NCBI GenBank assembly: GCA_037783545.1
Contig: JBBELK010000433.1
Coordinates: forward strand, 124,001-188,000
DNA from: Henricia sp. BOLD:AAB3569
Taxonomy: Eukaryota > Echinodermata > Asteroidea > Spinulosida > Echinasteridae
Direction: 5' to 3'
DNA: 64,000 nt
The notes under the pieces were generated by a model. It did no database searches. It saw nothing but the letters and a program-made list of their open reading frames with translations, and was not told the DNA's origin. Below, in pieces: positions 8,751-21,300 of this stretch; positions within the stretch are counted from its first letter, which is position 1; each line of letters starts with the position of its first letter. The translations under genes and the position numbers were made by a program.

Positions 8751-11700
8751 TTCTGAAAAAGAAAATTACAAAAATTAATTTCAGATCAACACAATTTACA
8801 ATACATTTCATACCAAAACAAACTGATTTTTGAGTTAAATTTCTCATAACTTATTCCATTTGCCTAAAACAATTTACCAGTCGTACAAAAAAGTACCTTT
8901 TAGCTGGAAATCATGTGTAGCTTTTTGAACTGTATTATGTTCAATAAATTTCCTGTTGGTGAATACTTTTGCATTAATATACATGTAGCATGGAAGTCAT
9001 CTACAGGGGTCACCTTATATAATAATACAGCATTTGTCTCAAATTTACTTGAACATTTCTTTTTACAGGGAAAACATTTGTGACATTTCTGACGTCACAC
9101 ACATAACATACATTTTCCCCCTGTAAAAAGGAACTTTTAGATAAATTTGAAACAAATGCTGTACTATTATAAGGTGCCCCCTGTAGATGACTACCATGCT
9201 AAACTCCTCAAAAAAAGTTCGGAAAGTCAAGTTTGACTGACGATTTTTCTCTTGTTACTAAATCATTTCCCTTGAAATTTGTATCATTGGAAAGCCCCGT
9301 TATTCCTCTTTACAGTGATGTGTCATTTGTTATGATTAATCGATTGGGGGATGTGTAGTATAGCGGAATACAGGGGTGGGTGGAAAGTGAAATGTCACAA
9401 AATTCACTGCTATTGTCGTGCATTTCCCTTTTGCTTTGAGGATGGGAATGTGTCAATGCACTTTTTGACAATAGCAGTGCATTTTGTGACATTACACCCG
9501 CCCTGTATTCAGCTGTACTGCACATCCCCCAATTGCTTAATCATAACAAATGACACATCGTAAAGAGGAATAACAGGGCTTTCCAATGATATAAAATTCA
9601 AGGAAAATTATTTTGCAACAAGAGAGAAATCGACAGTCAAACTTGACTTTCCGGAAATGCTTCAAAATGTCACACACATAGGTTTATTTAAACATGTCCA
9701 GTTTACGTGATCACTAAATGGGTTGACAGGAAAATTTCCACATGTTTAGTTTTATTAGAATGTAAAATGTTACAGCAAAAAATTTGCAGATTTGATCAGG
9801 AAAAACCCAAAATTTACCCAAAAAAATGTGACTTATTCTAAAATGAGTTGGATGTTGCACAGCCCGAGTCAAGTTTTTGCAAGTATAACTGGAAATCAGT
9901 CGCGGTTCTAGGCTTATGGACATTTCAAGCACTACCCAGATAGTGCCTGGATCCACTGCCAATTTCTAGTCATGATCACAAAAACCTGGCCCAGGCTTAT
10001 GGACATTTCAAGCACTACCCAGATAGTGCCTGGATCCACTGCCAATTTCTAGTCATGATCACAAAAACTCAGCCCAAGCTGTCAGACACATTTTTCAAAA
10101 ACAAAATTACATTTTTTGGCCAATCCTCCGGTTTTCTGATGATTGAGTACTGAATTCTTTCCTCATAAAACCAGGACAATTTAGTTCAACTTTGAAAATG
10201 CACACAAACTTGTTTATGGTTTTTCAATGATTATCAATTTATAGGTAAGAATTAAGGGTTTTTTCCCTATAAAAAAAACCAAACTAAATTTAAGAATTTG
10301 CTTAGAATTTATTTTTAGCCATTCTCGTGTTTTGAGCACAAACTGCATGTTACACATTTCATTTTCTACAAAAAAGAAAAGGTCAATTCATGTGGCGTGG
10401 ATTGCATTTGAGACAATAGAGGTTTCGCAAGGTGACGAATACGGATAACGGTAACCGTTCACGTTGATGCGCTCACTGAACTGGGTTTCGCACTGTGTGA
10501 CTACGTGCATACATTCATCTGCTAAATATGCTCTGTGCTTGGCTTTGTTTGCAGCAGATTTTCCTCACTTTCACGTGGGAATGATTCATTAAATTCGATC
10601 GGTATTCATGGAAGATACATCACAAAGAAACAAAATGCATAAAACTTATTAATCCATCACGGAAAAAGCGAAAAATCTGCATAACCGGTATCCGTTTTTA
10701 TGTTACGCGTATGGAGGCCGATAACCGTTGTTCACGCATATGAAAACATGTGTACTATATACGGTTACGCGTCACGAGACGCGCATAAAGTCATGACGTA
10801 TCGGTATCTGTGACGGTGCGAAAACCTCCCTAATGATTAGTTCTAAACGTGGGTTCTCTCCACCCAGGAGTAAATGGGTACCTATAAGGACAGTGAATGT
10901 TGATATGTTTGCTGGAATACATGTATTATAATGGCAGACAGTTCATGTTGTAACATGCAGTTTGTACTCCAATTTTAAACCACTTCAGCAAGTAAATTCA
11001 TTCCCTTCGCACATATGCATTAAGTAAAGTTTGTTTAATCTACATGCCAAACATATTTGATTTTGTGCTGTACATTTACCAGCATGTCTGAATGAAAATT
11101 GTGGCCATGCACAACATGGAACCTTCCGACTTTTGACACAGATATGTTTTGCCAAACATATTTAATCTACGTATGCCAAACATATTTGATTTTGTGCTGT
11201 ACATTTACCAGCATGTCTGAATGAAAATTGTGGCCATGCACAACATGGAACCTTCCGACTTTTGACACAGATGAGTAGGTGAAGTCTGTACGATGTATGT
11301 ATTCATGTAGCCTTTTCGCAAATTCAACTTGATGTGCACAGGTTTCAGGATGATATACGGATACAAATACATTGCTATATTTTCTTCTTTAATAGCATAG
11401 TGCAGGTAATTTGCAGAATGAGTTATAAGTATCGTGGCAGTTTGGGTCATTAACTTACAAACTTCAGGTGGAAACACCCGAAGGTTGTGGTTTTTAGACT
11501 ACTTAAGGTACTTGTGCCCTTGAGCAAGGCGCTTTACCCCAATTGCTTCATCCTGTGGATGGGATGTAAAGCCCTAGGTCCAGTATTGTGTAATGCATCT
11601 TAAAGATCCTAGAACATTCTTTCGGAAGAGAAGGGGAATTTTCCCAATGTCTCTGGCTTAGCCGCCACTTGCCGATCTATGTATCAATATTGAGGTGGTT

Positions 11701-14700
11701 CGCATTGAGATGTCAAGAGACATGAAATGTGCTATTAAAGGACACCAGAAATTTATCAGTAAATTTATTTGTGTACACTGATTTCTCAAGCAATGAAATT
11801 GCGAAAAGGCCAATAATTTAGTTATTTAAAGAACGCTGAATGCCGCAATGGGGCGACATTTCGGCAAGACTCTCGCCGGAGACCACCGAAATTTCGGCAA
11901 GAGTCACTCAAAATGACACCTTATTTTTTTACCCGAAGCTTCCGGAGATGGTTCCAGACCTAAGAGAATCGGTTCCAGACCTAATAAAAATGGTTCTCGA
12001 TTTAAAAAAAATGGTTTTTGACCTAAAAAAAAATTAATTTTAAACTCAAAAATATTAGGGCGACACCAAAATGTCGCCCTATTGAGCAGGTCGCCCTAAT
12101 ATACCTTTTTTACACACGATTTGTCACCCTAACCTACAATTCATATTTTTTTTCCTAACTTAATTAGTTTTAAAATTATCAAAAACTAATGGTTTCCGGA
12201 AAATGCAGGTATTGATTTTCATCATCTCTCAAGCCAAGTTTCTTTCATGTCACTGCAGGGCCTCATATTCCAATTTGTTTTAGTTTTACTTTTTGCCACA
12301 AGATTTAAATTTGGAGGTTAGTTCTTTCCTTCAAAATATATGTGGGGTTCATTACCATGCACGGACACCCAGGATTTGCCTTTTTATGATCAATAAACCA
12401 AGTAAAAACACAAAAAAATGTCTGGGCCAATTTTAATATGAAATTTAGATATCCAAACAGTCAAGTGTCATGTACTCAATACCTTGGTTAATTCAAAAGG
12501 TTGTAGATGTGCCTTTGGGCAAGACATTTTACCATAAATTGCCTCTCCACACAGAACAATAGAGGTACCTACTTTGGTGGTGAATGTATAAAACTCCAGT
12601 ACTATTTATATCATTAACATCAACCTAAGAATTGCATGCCCAGATATTCATGGTAAAATTGGCTCCAAGCTCAAACAATGCATCTTTAAAGTTACAATAG
12701 AGACATACTTACATTTAAACTGGACCCTTGGCTGGTGATCAAAAACCTGAGGAGAAAAGACAAAGTATTGCTGTTAATAAAATAAATAAAACGTTCCCAA
12801 AACCCTAACCATGATCATTCAAAATGGCCTAATTTTGTTGAATTATTGTTTTGTGGTAATTTTAATTGTTCCTATGTGGATTAAATAAGAGAATTCTAGT
12901 TAAGAGTTGAGAAGTTAATCAGAATTGTTTTCCTTTAAAATAACTTATGTCGCGCTTACGCAATGTATTTTCAATGTATAAGGGAAAAAATACCGGGAAT
13001 TATTCCCAGTTGTCCGATGGGTTTAGTGCAGGAAAGCTTATGATGTCCGACTTGTAAATTCTTTCCAAAATTACCCTATCCACTATAAAATTCATGTTTC
13101 GGTAAAAGTTGAGAAGATGATCATAATTTGTTTTGGTATGAATTCCGTTCACTGGTTGCCACTGAGACGCCGTGTGTTAAATCTATGGAACAGGGCAGTA
13201 TTTTCAAGAAAATTTTTGAATGTTTGTTACTGCACAATTCACTTCCCTTTCAAATATTTTGATGGTTATTAAATCATAAGCCACTTGGAAAAAAAATTCA
13301 AAGTTCGATTTTGATTTAAAATATCATCTCACATTACAGATTATTTTATGTTAATTCTAAAACAGCATTTATTGCATAAATTGAGCAAGCGGTAGCCGAG
13401 ATATGCGTCTTAGGAATCGGCCTTTTTCCCGCGAAATCGTGCGTGTAAACTGATTAGGAGAGAGCTCGAAGAATGCGATGCAGTATGAAGCGCCCCCACA
13501 GTGACATATTGCGCCAAGCCAACGAAGATATCTTCAACTTCAAGTCTGATTAGTCTTAATTCAACACGGTTTCTCGTTTTGCGTTAAACTGAGTAATAAG
13601 CAATAAAGTGCCAATGCGCCCTCACGTGGCAATTGCGCGCCAAAATAACACTCATCCACAATGTACGTTTTTTGCGTGTTGGCAGTACACGCGTACCGAA
13701 GCGTAGAAGGGACAGGAATAAAAAAGTCACACATGTAATAGGTTAAAAGTGGGGGTATTCGACCGGATAAGGTTAATTTTAGCATAACAGTTTTCGACAA
13801 TCGCAAGTCTAGGTAACTGTCTTTCATTTGCATCAAGCCCGAAACTGGAGGACCGATGAATGATGTGCAGTTTGACCACCAAAATGAGGTGTAGATGATG
13901 TGGAATTCGACTACTGTGTTGGGTTATTCGTCCAGTGCCATTTGTACTGAATACATAGGGTTGATGGGACTTTGTTTGTTCGAAAATAAACGTACTTGAG
14001 TGGTAATTTTATTCTAATCGGCGCAATTTCATAGCGTGCTACTTGTGTGTGCATGCATTAGAAACACTTTTGGCCATCTATTGAAACATACAAATGATAT
14101 TCAGAGGATAATTTTCCTGCATGCCAAGAAAATAAGAAATGAAAAATATTGGACCGTTCGGATCCGTTTGCGCGAGGCGCATGAAATAAAATTGTCAGTG
14201 CTTTGAAATGTTGAACTCTTTTCCGAGACGTGTGGGGTGTGTGGTTTAGTGTGTGTGTTTGTTTGTAGTAGGCCTAACAAGTGTTATTTCCTCGATTCCC
14301 GCACTTAAACGCCAGAAAGGGACACAGTCACAGGATTTCCGACTCCACAAGAAAGACAAAGTCGAGTTATCATTCAATATACTCTCCAGCTAACATACCG
14401 CAACACAACAACGAAGTCCCGGGCCGCACAGGAAGCAAGACTAATACAAAGAATTGGTAATACATGTACAATGTTATACAATGTAATACATAACCCCGGG
14501 CGGCACGTGGCCAGACTCTTCTGGCACGCGCCAAAAGGATTGGCGCGTGCTAGCTCTATACGCAAACTAGGTCAATGCTTGGCAGAAGTTCCGTTCTGCC
14601 TCCAGAGTCTGATTAAAGGCACAGTCTCGTCAGCAATGCGCGCGCGGCATATTCGTGCCGTAGCTCGACGAAATACGCCGCGCAATATATGACTGCTTCA

Positions 14701-15363
14701 GCTGATGTCTAGTCAAAAGCGGTCCCGGTTTTCTGGCAGGCCTAGCTTGTTCGCACAATGGTGTCTGTTGCGAAACTTTATTGCAATGCGGCGGTGCTCG
14801 GCCCGGTCACAAGTGCAGATACGTATTTTAACCATTATATTTTGACAAAAATATTCAGCAATGACTGGTCACAATTATTTTAACCAAAATGAGTCTCATT
14901 TTAAGGCAAACCCTATGCAAAAGAATGGAAAACGCATGACGAATGAAAAACGAACCAAAGGAAAGGCGCCTTATCCCTTTTTTCATCCGTCTTGCGTGCG
15001 CGTTTTGCTCCACCCGTTTGTCTGTATCGGGCCATAGAGCGATTGAGATGTAGTCCATGGGCTACCAACCGAAACCCTCCCCCCCCCTCGGGATTTTTGG
15101 AGACCACTTTTTCTGGGTAGCCGATAGTGTACCATTGCAATATCTGCTTGTTTGCAAAATTAATACTGGTGGAATAAGGAGTTAGGGGGGAGGGGCAAAT
15201 TTCCCCCTTAAAATCACTAAAAACCTATTTGTGCTGTTATGCAAGCACAGACTTACATCACATGTATGTATTTTGGTTCTAAGTGTCACCCCATAATGGT
15301 TTTAGTACCTGGCAAATGGTCTGGGGATAAAATATTGGTATTTGAGGTCTTTCTTACCCCCCC

Positions 15364-15395
<32 letters not shown>

Positions 15396-18300
15396 ACCCC
15401 CCACCCACCCCCCCTCCAAAAAAAAACCACCAAAAAGGGCCTCTTTGAAATAACCGTATCAGTTCAAGGCAAATATTATGTTGAATCCCAGGCAATAAGG
15501 TAGGGACCAAAAACCGACAGCCATTGGTACAATGCCAGAAAAAGAGGGTTGGAAAGGGGGAAGTTCACCTGACCCCCCCCCCCCCCTTTTTTAAAAAGCC
15601 TGGATCCGCCCCTGAAAGTACAACTTTGCTAATAGTGCTTCGTTCGTTCGTAGGGTTGACGCTACTTCGGCGCTCAGCCAGGAGCGTATGTTGCCTTTAG
15701 CAACGCGTTTAGTTTGCACTTATCGAAAAGTGCTCGTCGGAGCTGGATCGGGTCGAGACCTAAGTCTCCTGCTAGTCTTTTCCACTGGCATACTATGTCT
15801 TTGTGTGCAGTGGGTGTGAATAGCCATTGTTTGAGTTCGGAGGAGTTGGGCATCCTTGAGATGTGGCCGAGGTATTTGAGATGTTGGGTTTGACAGAAAG
15901 TGGACGCTGTGGAGGTCTTGCATATCCGCAGGATGTCGGCATTTGAATATCGGTAGGCGTACTGGCAAGACGGGTCAGCATCCGGGGGTTCGGCTCTAAC
16001 CGCTCTTTGCTGGAAGCCACCTCTAATCATCTGCCTGCACATCCGCGCCCACACTTTTTGCTACGCTGGGCGGCGCTCAATCGCTCGGTTTGCACTGCAG
16101 ACGTCAATCTTGACCGTATGATCGACTCTGCCATCCTCACTCGTACCCTGAGCTGTATCTCTTTATCTGTTAGGACACCCTTGCACTCATTCCACTTCCC
16201 ATAGGCCGCACCAATCTGGTGCTGGAGGTATTTGGGTTCTTTCGGGTTGTCGGTGAGCACATGACCCAGGTATCGGAACTGGCGCACGTTGTCAAGGTCA
16301 GCGCCGTTCACGTTGATCAGTGTTGTCGCTTATTTGACATCCAGCGGTGTGTTCCACGTCATCGTGACCGTTTTTGACTCGGCCACTCGAAGTCCAAAGT
16401 TTCCGAAGTTCTCGACGATGATTTTCATCATCCCTTCCAACTCTACCTTGGACCTCGCCACCACCAGAATGTCATCAGTGTACATGATCAACTTCGATAC
16501 CACCATGCCGCGTGATGGGAAATCAGCGCGTTGTGCACAGTTGGTACATTCGTTGTTGACCGCCTAATTGTGTTTTATGCCGGCATTGGGGTATCGCTGC
16601 TCAATGTCACGGAGCGCGCAGTGGATTACTGTATCTAGCCAGTAGTTAAACAGCATGCAGCTCGATCTCCGCCGCCCCTTGCCGTAAGCCAACTTCGATC
16701 TGTACCGGGTCTTTGTGCCCGACCAACTCGGCTGTAGTGGTCTTGTATAGTTGTTCAAATATATCGACCAACTTGCCACCCGAATCGCCCAGTCGCCTCC
16801 GGAGTACTTTCCAGAGTGTTGCCCTGTCCACCCAGTCGTATGCAGCTTTGAGATCTACGAAGCACCCCCAGACCTCATCGGCGGTTTTCGTCGAGATTTG
16901 ACGAGCGAGAAAAACGCCATCCGTCGTTGACTTGTTGCTTCGGAACCCGTATTGACTTGGGAGTATCGCCTGTTCATAGTGCGGTGTCAGCCGGGCTAAC
17001 ATGACCATCACTAAGACCTTGTTGACCGTGCTATTGATCATTAGGCCTCGGTAGTTCTTAGCATCAGTCATGGAGCCCTTGTTCTTAAACAGCGGCTTCA
17101 ATCGCGACTTAGTCCAGGCATTTGGACACTCCCCGTTCACCCACACCCGTCGGATATTAGAGCGTGCACGTACTCTGCCAGCCGTGGAGTGTCCACGTAC
17201 TTGAGGTGTTCTCCTGCTATACCATCAACCCCCAAGCACCTCCCATTCTTCAGCTTCTGCAGAGCCTTGCTCGTCTCCTCCAGGGTGGGCTGACTATCCG
17301 CGCCACATCGACCTCGGGCAGGGCCTTCTGGTACTCGGGCTCGTCAAGTGCGCTCGCCGGCGGCCGGGGGCTCGCCTTGAAGTGCTCGCAGAAATGTTGG
17401 TGCAGCGACTCGACTGGGCAGAATTGGCGGTCGGTAGTGCATAGGAGGCGCTCCTCGCGGGCTAATCGATATTCCTCCTCAACCTGGCGCATTTCAGCAG
17501 CCCGGTTGATCTTCTCGGCTCGCAGGCGATGAAACTCGGACTTGAGTTTTAACCTTAACTTTTTCACCTGCTTGCCTAACCTTTTACGCCCGCGAGCACC
17601 CCTGGTCTCACCTAGCCTCTCCACCATGCCCCTGTACTCATCCGTCACCCAGTCACTCTCCTCCACCAGCTGTTTCGGTAGCGCCGACTCGCTGGCTGTT
17701 ATTGCTGTGCGTAGCCGGCACTCCAACGCCTCGGCATCGAGCTCGTCGTCCGAAGAGTCCAAGCTCGGAAGGTGTTGCTCTATCGCCTCGGCGTACAGCT
17801 GGCGGATGATCGGATCATCGCGAAGGGATTTGATTACTGTGCGTGGCTTCTGCTTGTCCGCCATGGAGCATCGAAGCTTGTTAAACCAACTGGCTTTCGA
17901 CGCGTCGGCCTGCATGTTGGTAGGCGCATAGACCGACCAAGCAGCTAGTTTGACTCCGCGATATTTTATTCGGGCAAAGAGTATTCGGCCCGGCTCAATA
18001 ATCTCGTAGTCAACTAGACTCGCTTCTGGAGAAAGCAATATCCCGACTCCAGCCGCCTTCTCCCTGGCTAAGCCTGAAAATACAAACCTCCAGCCCTCCA
18101 AGAGCGACCCTATCGGCCACTCCTCAATGACTCCCGCCCCCGCCATCCGCACCTGAAGCATAATGACTGGGACAGTTGTCTCACACTCACCGCACATTGA
18201 ACCAGCCTGCTCGCACATGATGCCGTCGTTACGTTGATGTTGCCGACCAAAAGCCGGTGAACGTTGCGCATCATCTTGGAACCGCTAAGAGTCTTACGAC

Positions 18301-21300
18301 TGGGAGTTCTGGCAGTGGTTTCGCAGTGCTGTGTAGTGTGGGCTCCGACGGTCTTACCAACATGACCCGTGTTGCTCCGATGTTGTCGCCTCGCTTTATG
18401 CTTGGCCACATTGTTAGTGTGCGCAGGAGTGGGCAGCTCACTGCTGACTTGCTGTTGCTGTAACGTACTGAACGCGATATAATCTCTTAGTTAGTAGCTT
18501 TCCAGGCGGCGGGTGGTGTGTCTCTTTTGTTGTTGCTCGCTACGACCTCATCGAGGTGGACTTCTGGACCCGTAGTATATCGTCTTGTTTTTATTACCGC
18601 TTGTCTATCTTAAGTAATATAGTTCAAGTCTTTTCAATCTAAATTGGACGTACTGTAACTTGGAAAAAGCAGACCAGGATTTGTACTTCAACTTACCTCA
18701 CACAATAGCAATGGAAGATGTCATTTAATTGTGTCAACAGCGCCCTCCAGAGTTCTGTTATAGTTAGCCATTTTTAAAAATATTTCTTTAAGGGGGTTTT
18801 GAGCATTTAAGAGGGGGACACCATTTCTACAATGCATTTTTAGCGGTGGTACCAAAAGAAAAACCTGTCCTCCCACGTGGCATGGTCAAAAACAGGGATT
18901 TTGGCGGCCATTTTGAAAATACGCCCCCACGGCCACACCCACCAGTAGGGAATTTGCAAACAACCTGATTTGAATAGCTCTATGGTCAAGGTTCCCAAAA
19001 AAAGTTGTCTTGAAAAATCCCGAGGGGGGGGGGGGGAGGGGGGGTTCTGGTAGCCCATGGACTAATGCAAATAGATAAAAAAACGCAGGATGGATAAAAT
19101 AAACTTATCGACCTGTAAAGGAAAGGCGCCTTTATTTGGTGTAAACCGACACGCAAACACCTAAATTCACCAACCAAATTGATTTTGCCAATTTTCAGTA
19201 TTGTTTCACTCTGGACAAAAACATATATTCGTGCCGCGTTCCCGTAAAGTGGGATGGGTGGGGGAAACAATTGATAGGTGCATAAATGAAGCTGATTCCT
19301 GAGACAGTTCACATTAAAAACGCATCAATGGAACAAAAATTAACGGACCGGAGACGACGTACGTCAATTTTACGTAGCCTATAGAAAAATTAACGTATCC
19401 GAAGGTTTCGTACGTCAAATGACAGATTACGGAAGAGTTGATTCGAGGTCTACTTGTCCGTCGATTTTTCATCCGTCATGTCCGTTGTACGTACAACAGC
19501 GCAATCAAAATACATCCACCATATAGTACCACAAGATGGTTCGTTTGAAATAAATCCTGTGGCGAATGTATTCTTTGTTTTGGAACATGTGTCTAAACTC
19601 AGGCGGCTGGATCGCTGCTATGAGCTAGCTTTGCTCGCGGAATTGGAAGGAACGGATAAAAATGGCGCGCGCGATGCGTGCTTCTCGTGTGTGTTTTGCT
19701 CAGCTAGCTCCGCATATGCGGTTGTTTAGATGCGTCGATAGTGTGAACCACTAGTGAAGACGTTAGTGTGTTTCGTGATGAATCATGATACACCACAAAG
19801 AAACAAAATGCATACAAATTATTCATCCATCAAGAAAAAAGCGACAAATCCCCATAACCGGTATCCGTTTTTATGCTACGCGTATGGAGGCCGATATTCC
19901 GTTATTTACGCGTATGAAAACGTGTGTACTTCGGTTACGCATCACGAGAAGCACATAGAGTCTTGACGTATCCGTATCGGTATCCGTGACGGTGCGAAAC
20001 CTCCCTAATATGCACACATGAGGGCGCGCGACATCTTTGTCTATGTGTAAGCTCACATTTATGCCTGGAATGAAGACTACGCACTCGACGACGTGTGCAA
20101 GACGGAGCCGTTAATCATTTTTGTGTTCTAAAAATAACAAGCAAGGGGAATGTTTTCTTCAATGAAATTTGGCACAAACACAAACAACTATCTCCCCAAA
20201 ATGTGTGTTGGTTTCACAAGTCTGTTTAGCAACATGAACTACCTTTTTTGGGGTCATAAATCTCACTATCAAACAAACATATTGCTGCGCCCCACTATAA
20301 ATATTTTACAAATCGTTTTAACAAATGCATATCGTCAGAAAAGTATGCTTTCTTCCACGCATCTATTTAAAAAATGAATTGAACAATGTTGTGAGATTTT
20401 AGAGGGCATTTTCCATGATGCGCCAACTCAGAGACGGCAAAAATCCGCTGTGAAAATAACCATTACTAGTGTACCCAGTGCGCGCGCGATGACGTCACTG
20501 ATTTCCAAGTCCCTACATAAGGAGAATAAGTGGCAGCCAGTAAACAGAATTCTTTCCTATTTTACTTAAATACCTGCATTATTTCATTCATACAGCTTAA
20601 TTATCTTCCGCTAAAAAAGTGAAATTTTGTTGTGAAAATATTATTTTAGTCTGAATAAAAAAAAGGTATTTTTTTCGTTTAGGTTGAACAAAGATTTTAA
20701 GGAAATTACCTCTTGGAATCAACAGATAATCCAATTCTAAGATATACTTTCCAGTTTCCACATGCAATTTGTCGCAAATGTTGCTTTTCTAAAGAAAAAT
20801 GACATTTTCTTCTTCAAAAATTGCATTTAGTTGGTGCACAAGATGAACCATGTACGCTTGCATGCAGCGGCCTCTATTGTCGCGCTTTATACTCGCTGTG
20901 ATTTTGTCTTACTCTCTGCAGTACCGGTAGTTTTATTATTTATTTATCTCAGAAATGCAACATTTCCGACAAAAGTGCAAGTGGGAAGTATATCTTAAAA
21001 TTGTATTATCTATTGATTCCAGGAGGTAATTTCCTTAACATCTTTGTTCAACCTAAACGAATAAAATAACAAAAAACCTTAATTTTGTTAATGAAGTCCA
21101 TATTCAAGACTTGTACAAAGAGTTGAAAGTGCAGGTATTAAAGTAAAATCTTTCAGGAATTTCTTCCAATTAAGAGTTTTAACAGATCCGCAATTTACCT
21201 TTTCCAAGAAGCCGCCGTCATACGGTAGTACACGACTCCATCCTGAAAGCGAAAACAACAATCAGATTAGAAGGATGGTTACTTGATTAAGCCCCATTAT

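Larger units (their letters stand above)
15640..18410 (-). mobile_element. Decayed non-LTR retrotransposon (LINE), 5'-truncated
   Basis: On the minus strand, pieces of an APE-type endonuclease, a linker, a reverse transcriptase and a C-terminal domain follow in the canonical order but in different frames with stops. The 3' end carries (ACGA)n: ACGAACGAACGAA at about 15653-15640, typical of LINE groups that end in a short tandem repeat instead of poly(A). The domain order and the GHISRM-type C-terminus suggest an RTE- or CR1-like element, but the clade is not resolved. The element lies in intron 2 of the minus-strand gene, in the same orientation as that gene. Confidence 0.85.

Noticed and set aside
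15239-15510. Proline-rich or glycine-rich small proteins
   Set aside because: They are translations of a poly-C tract on either strand.
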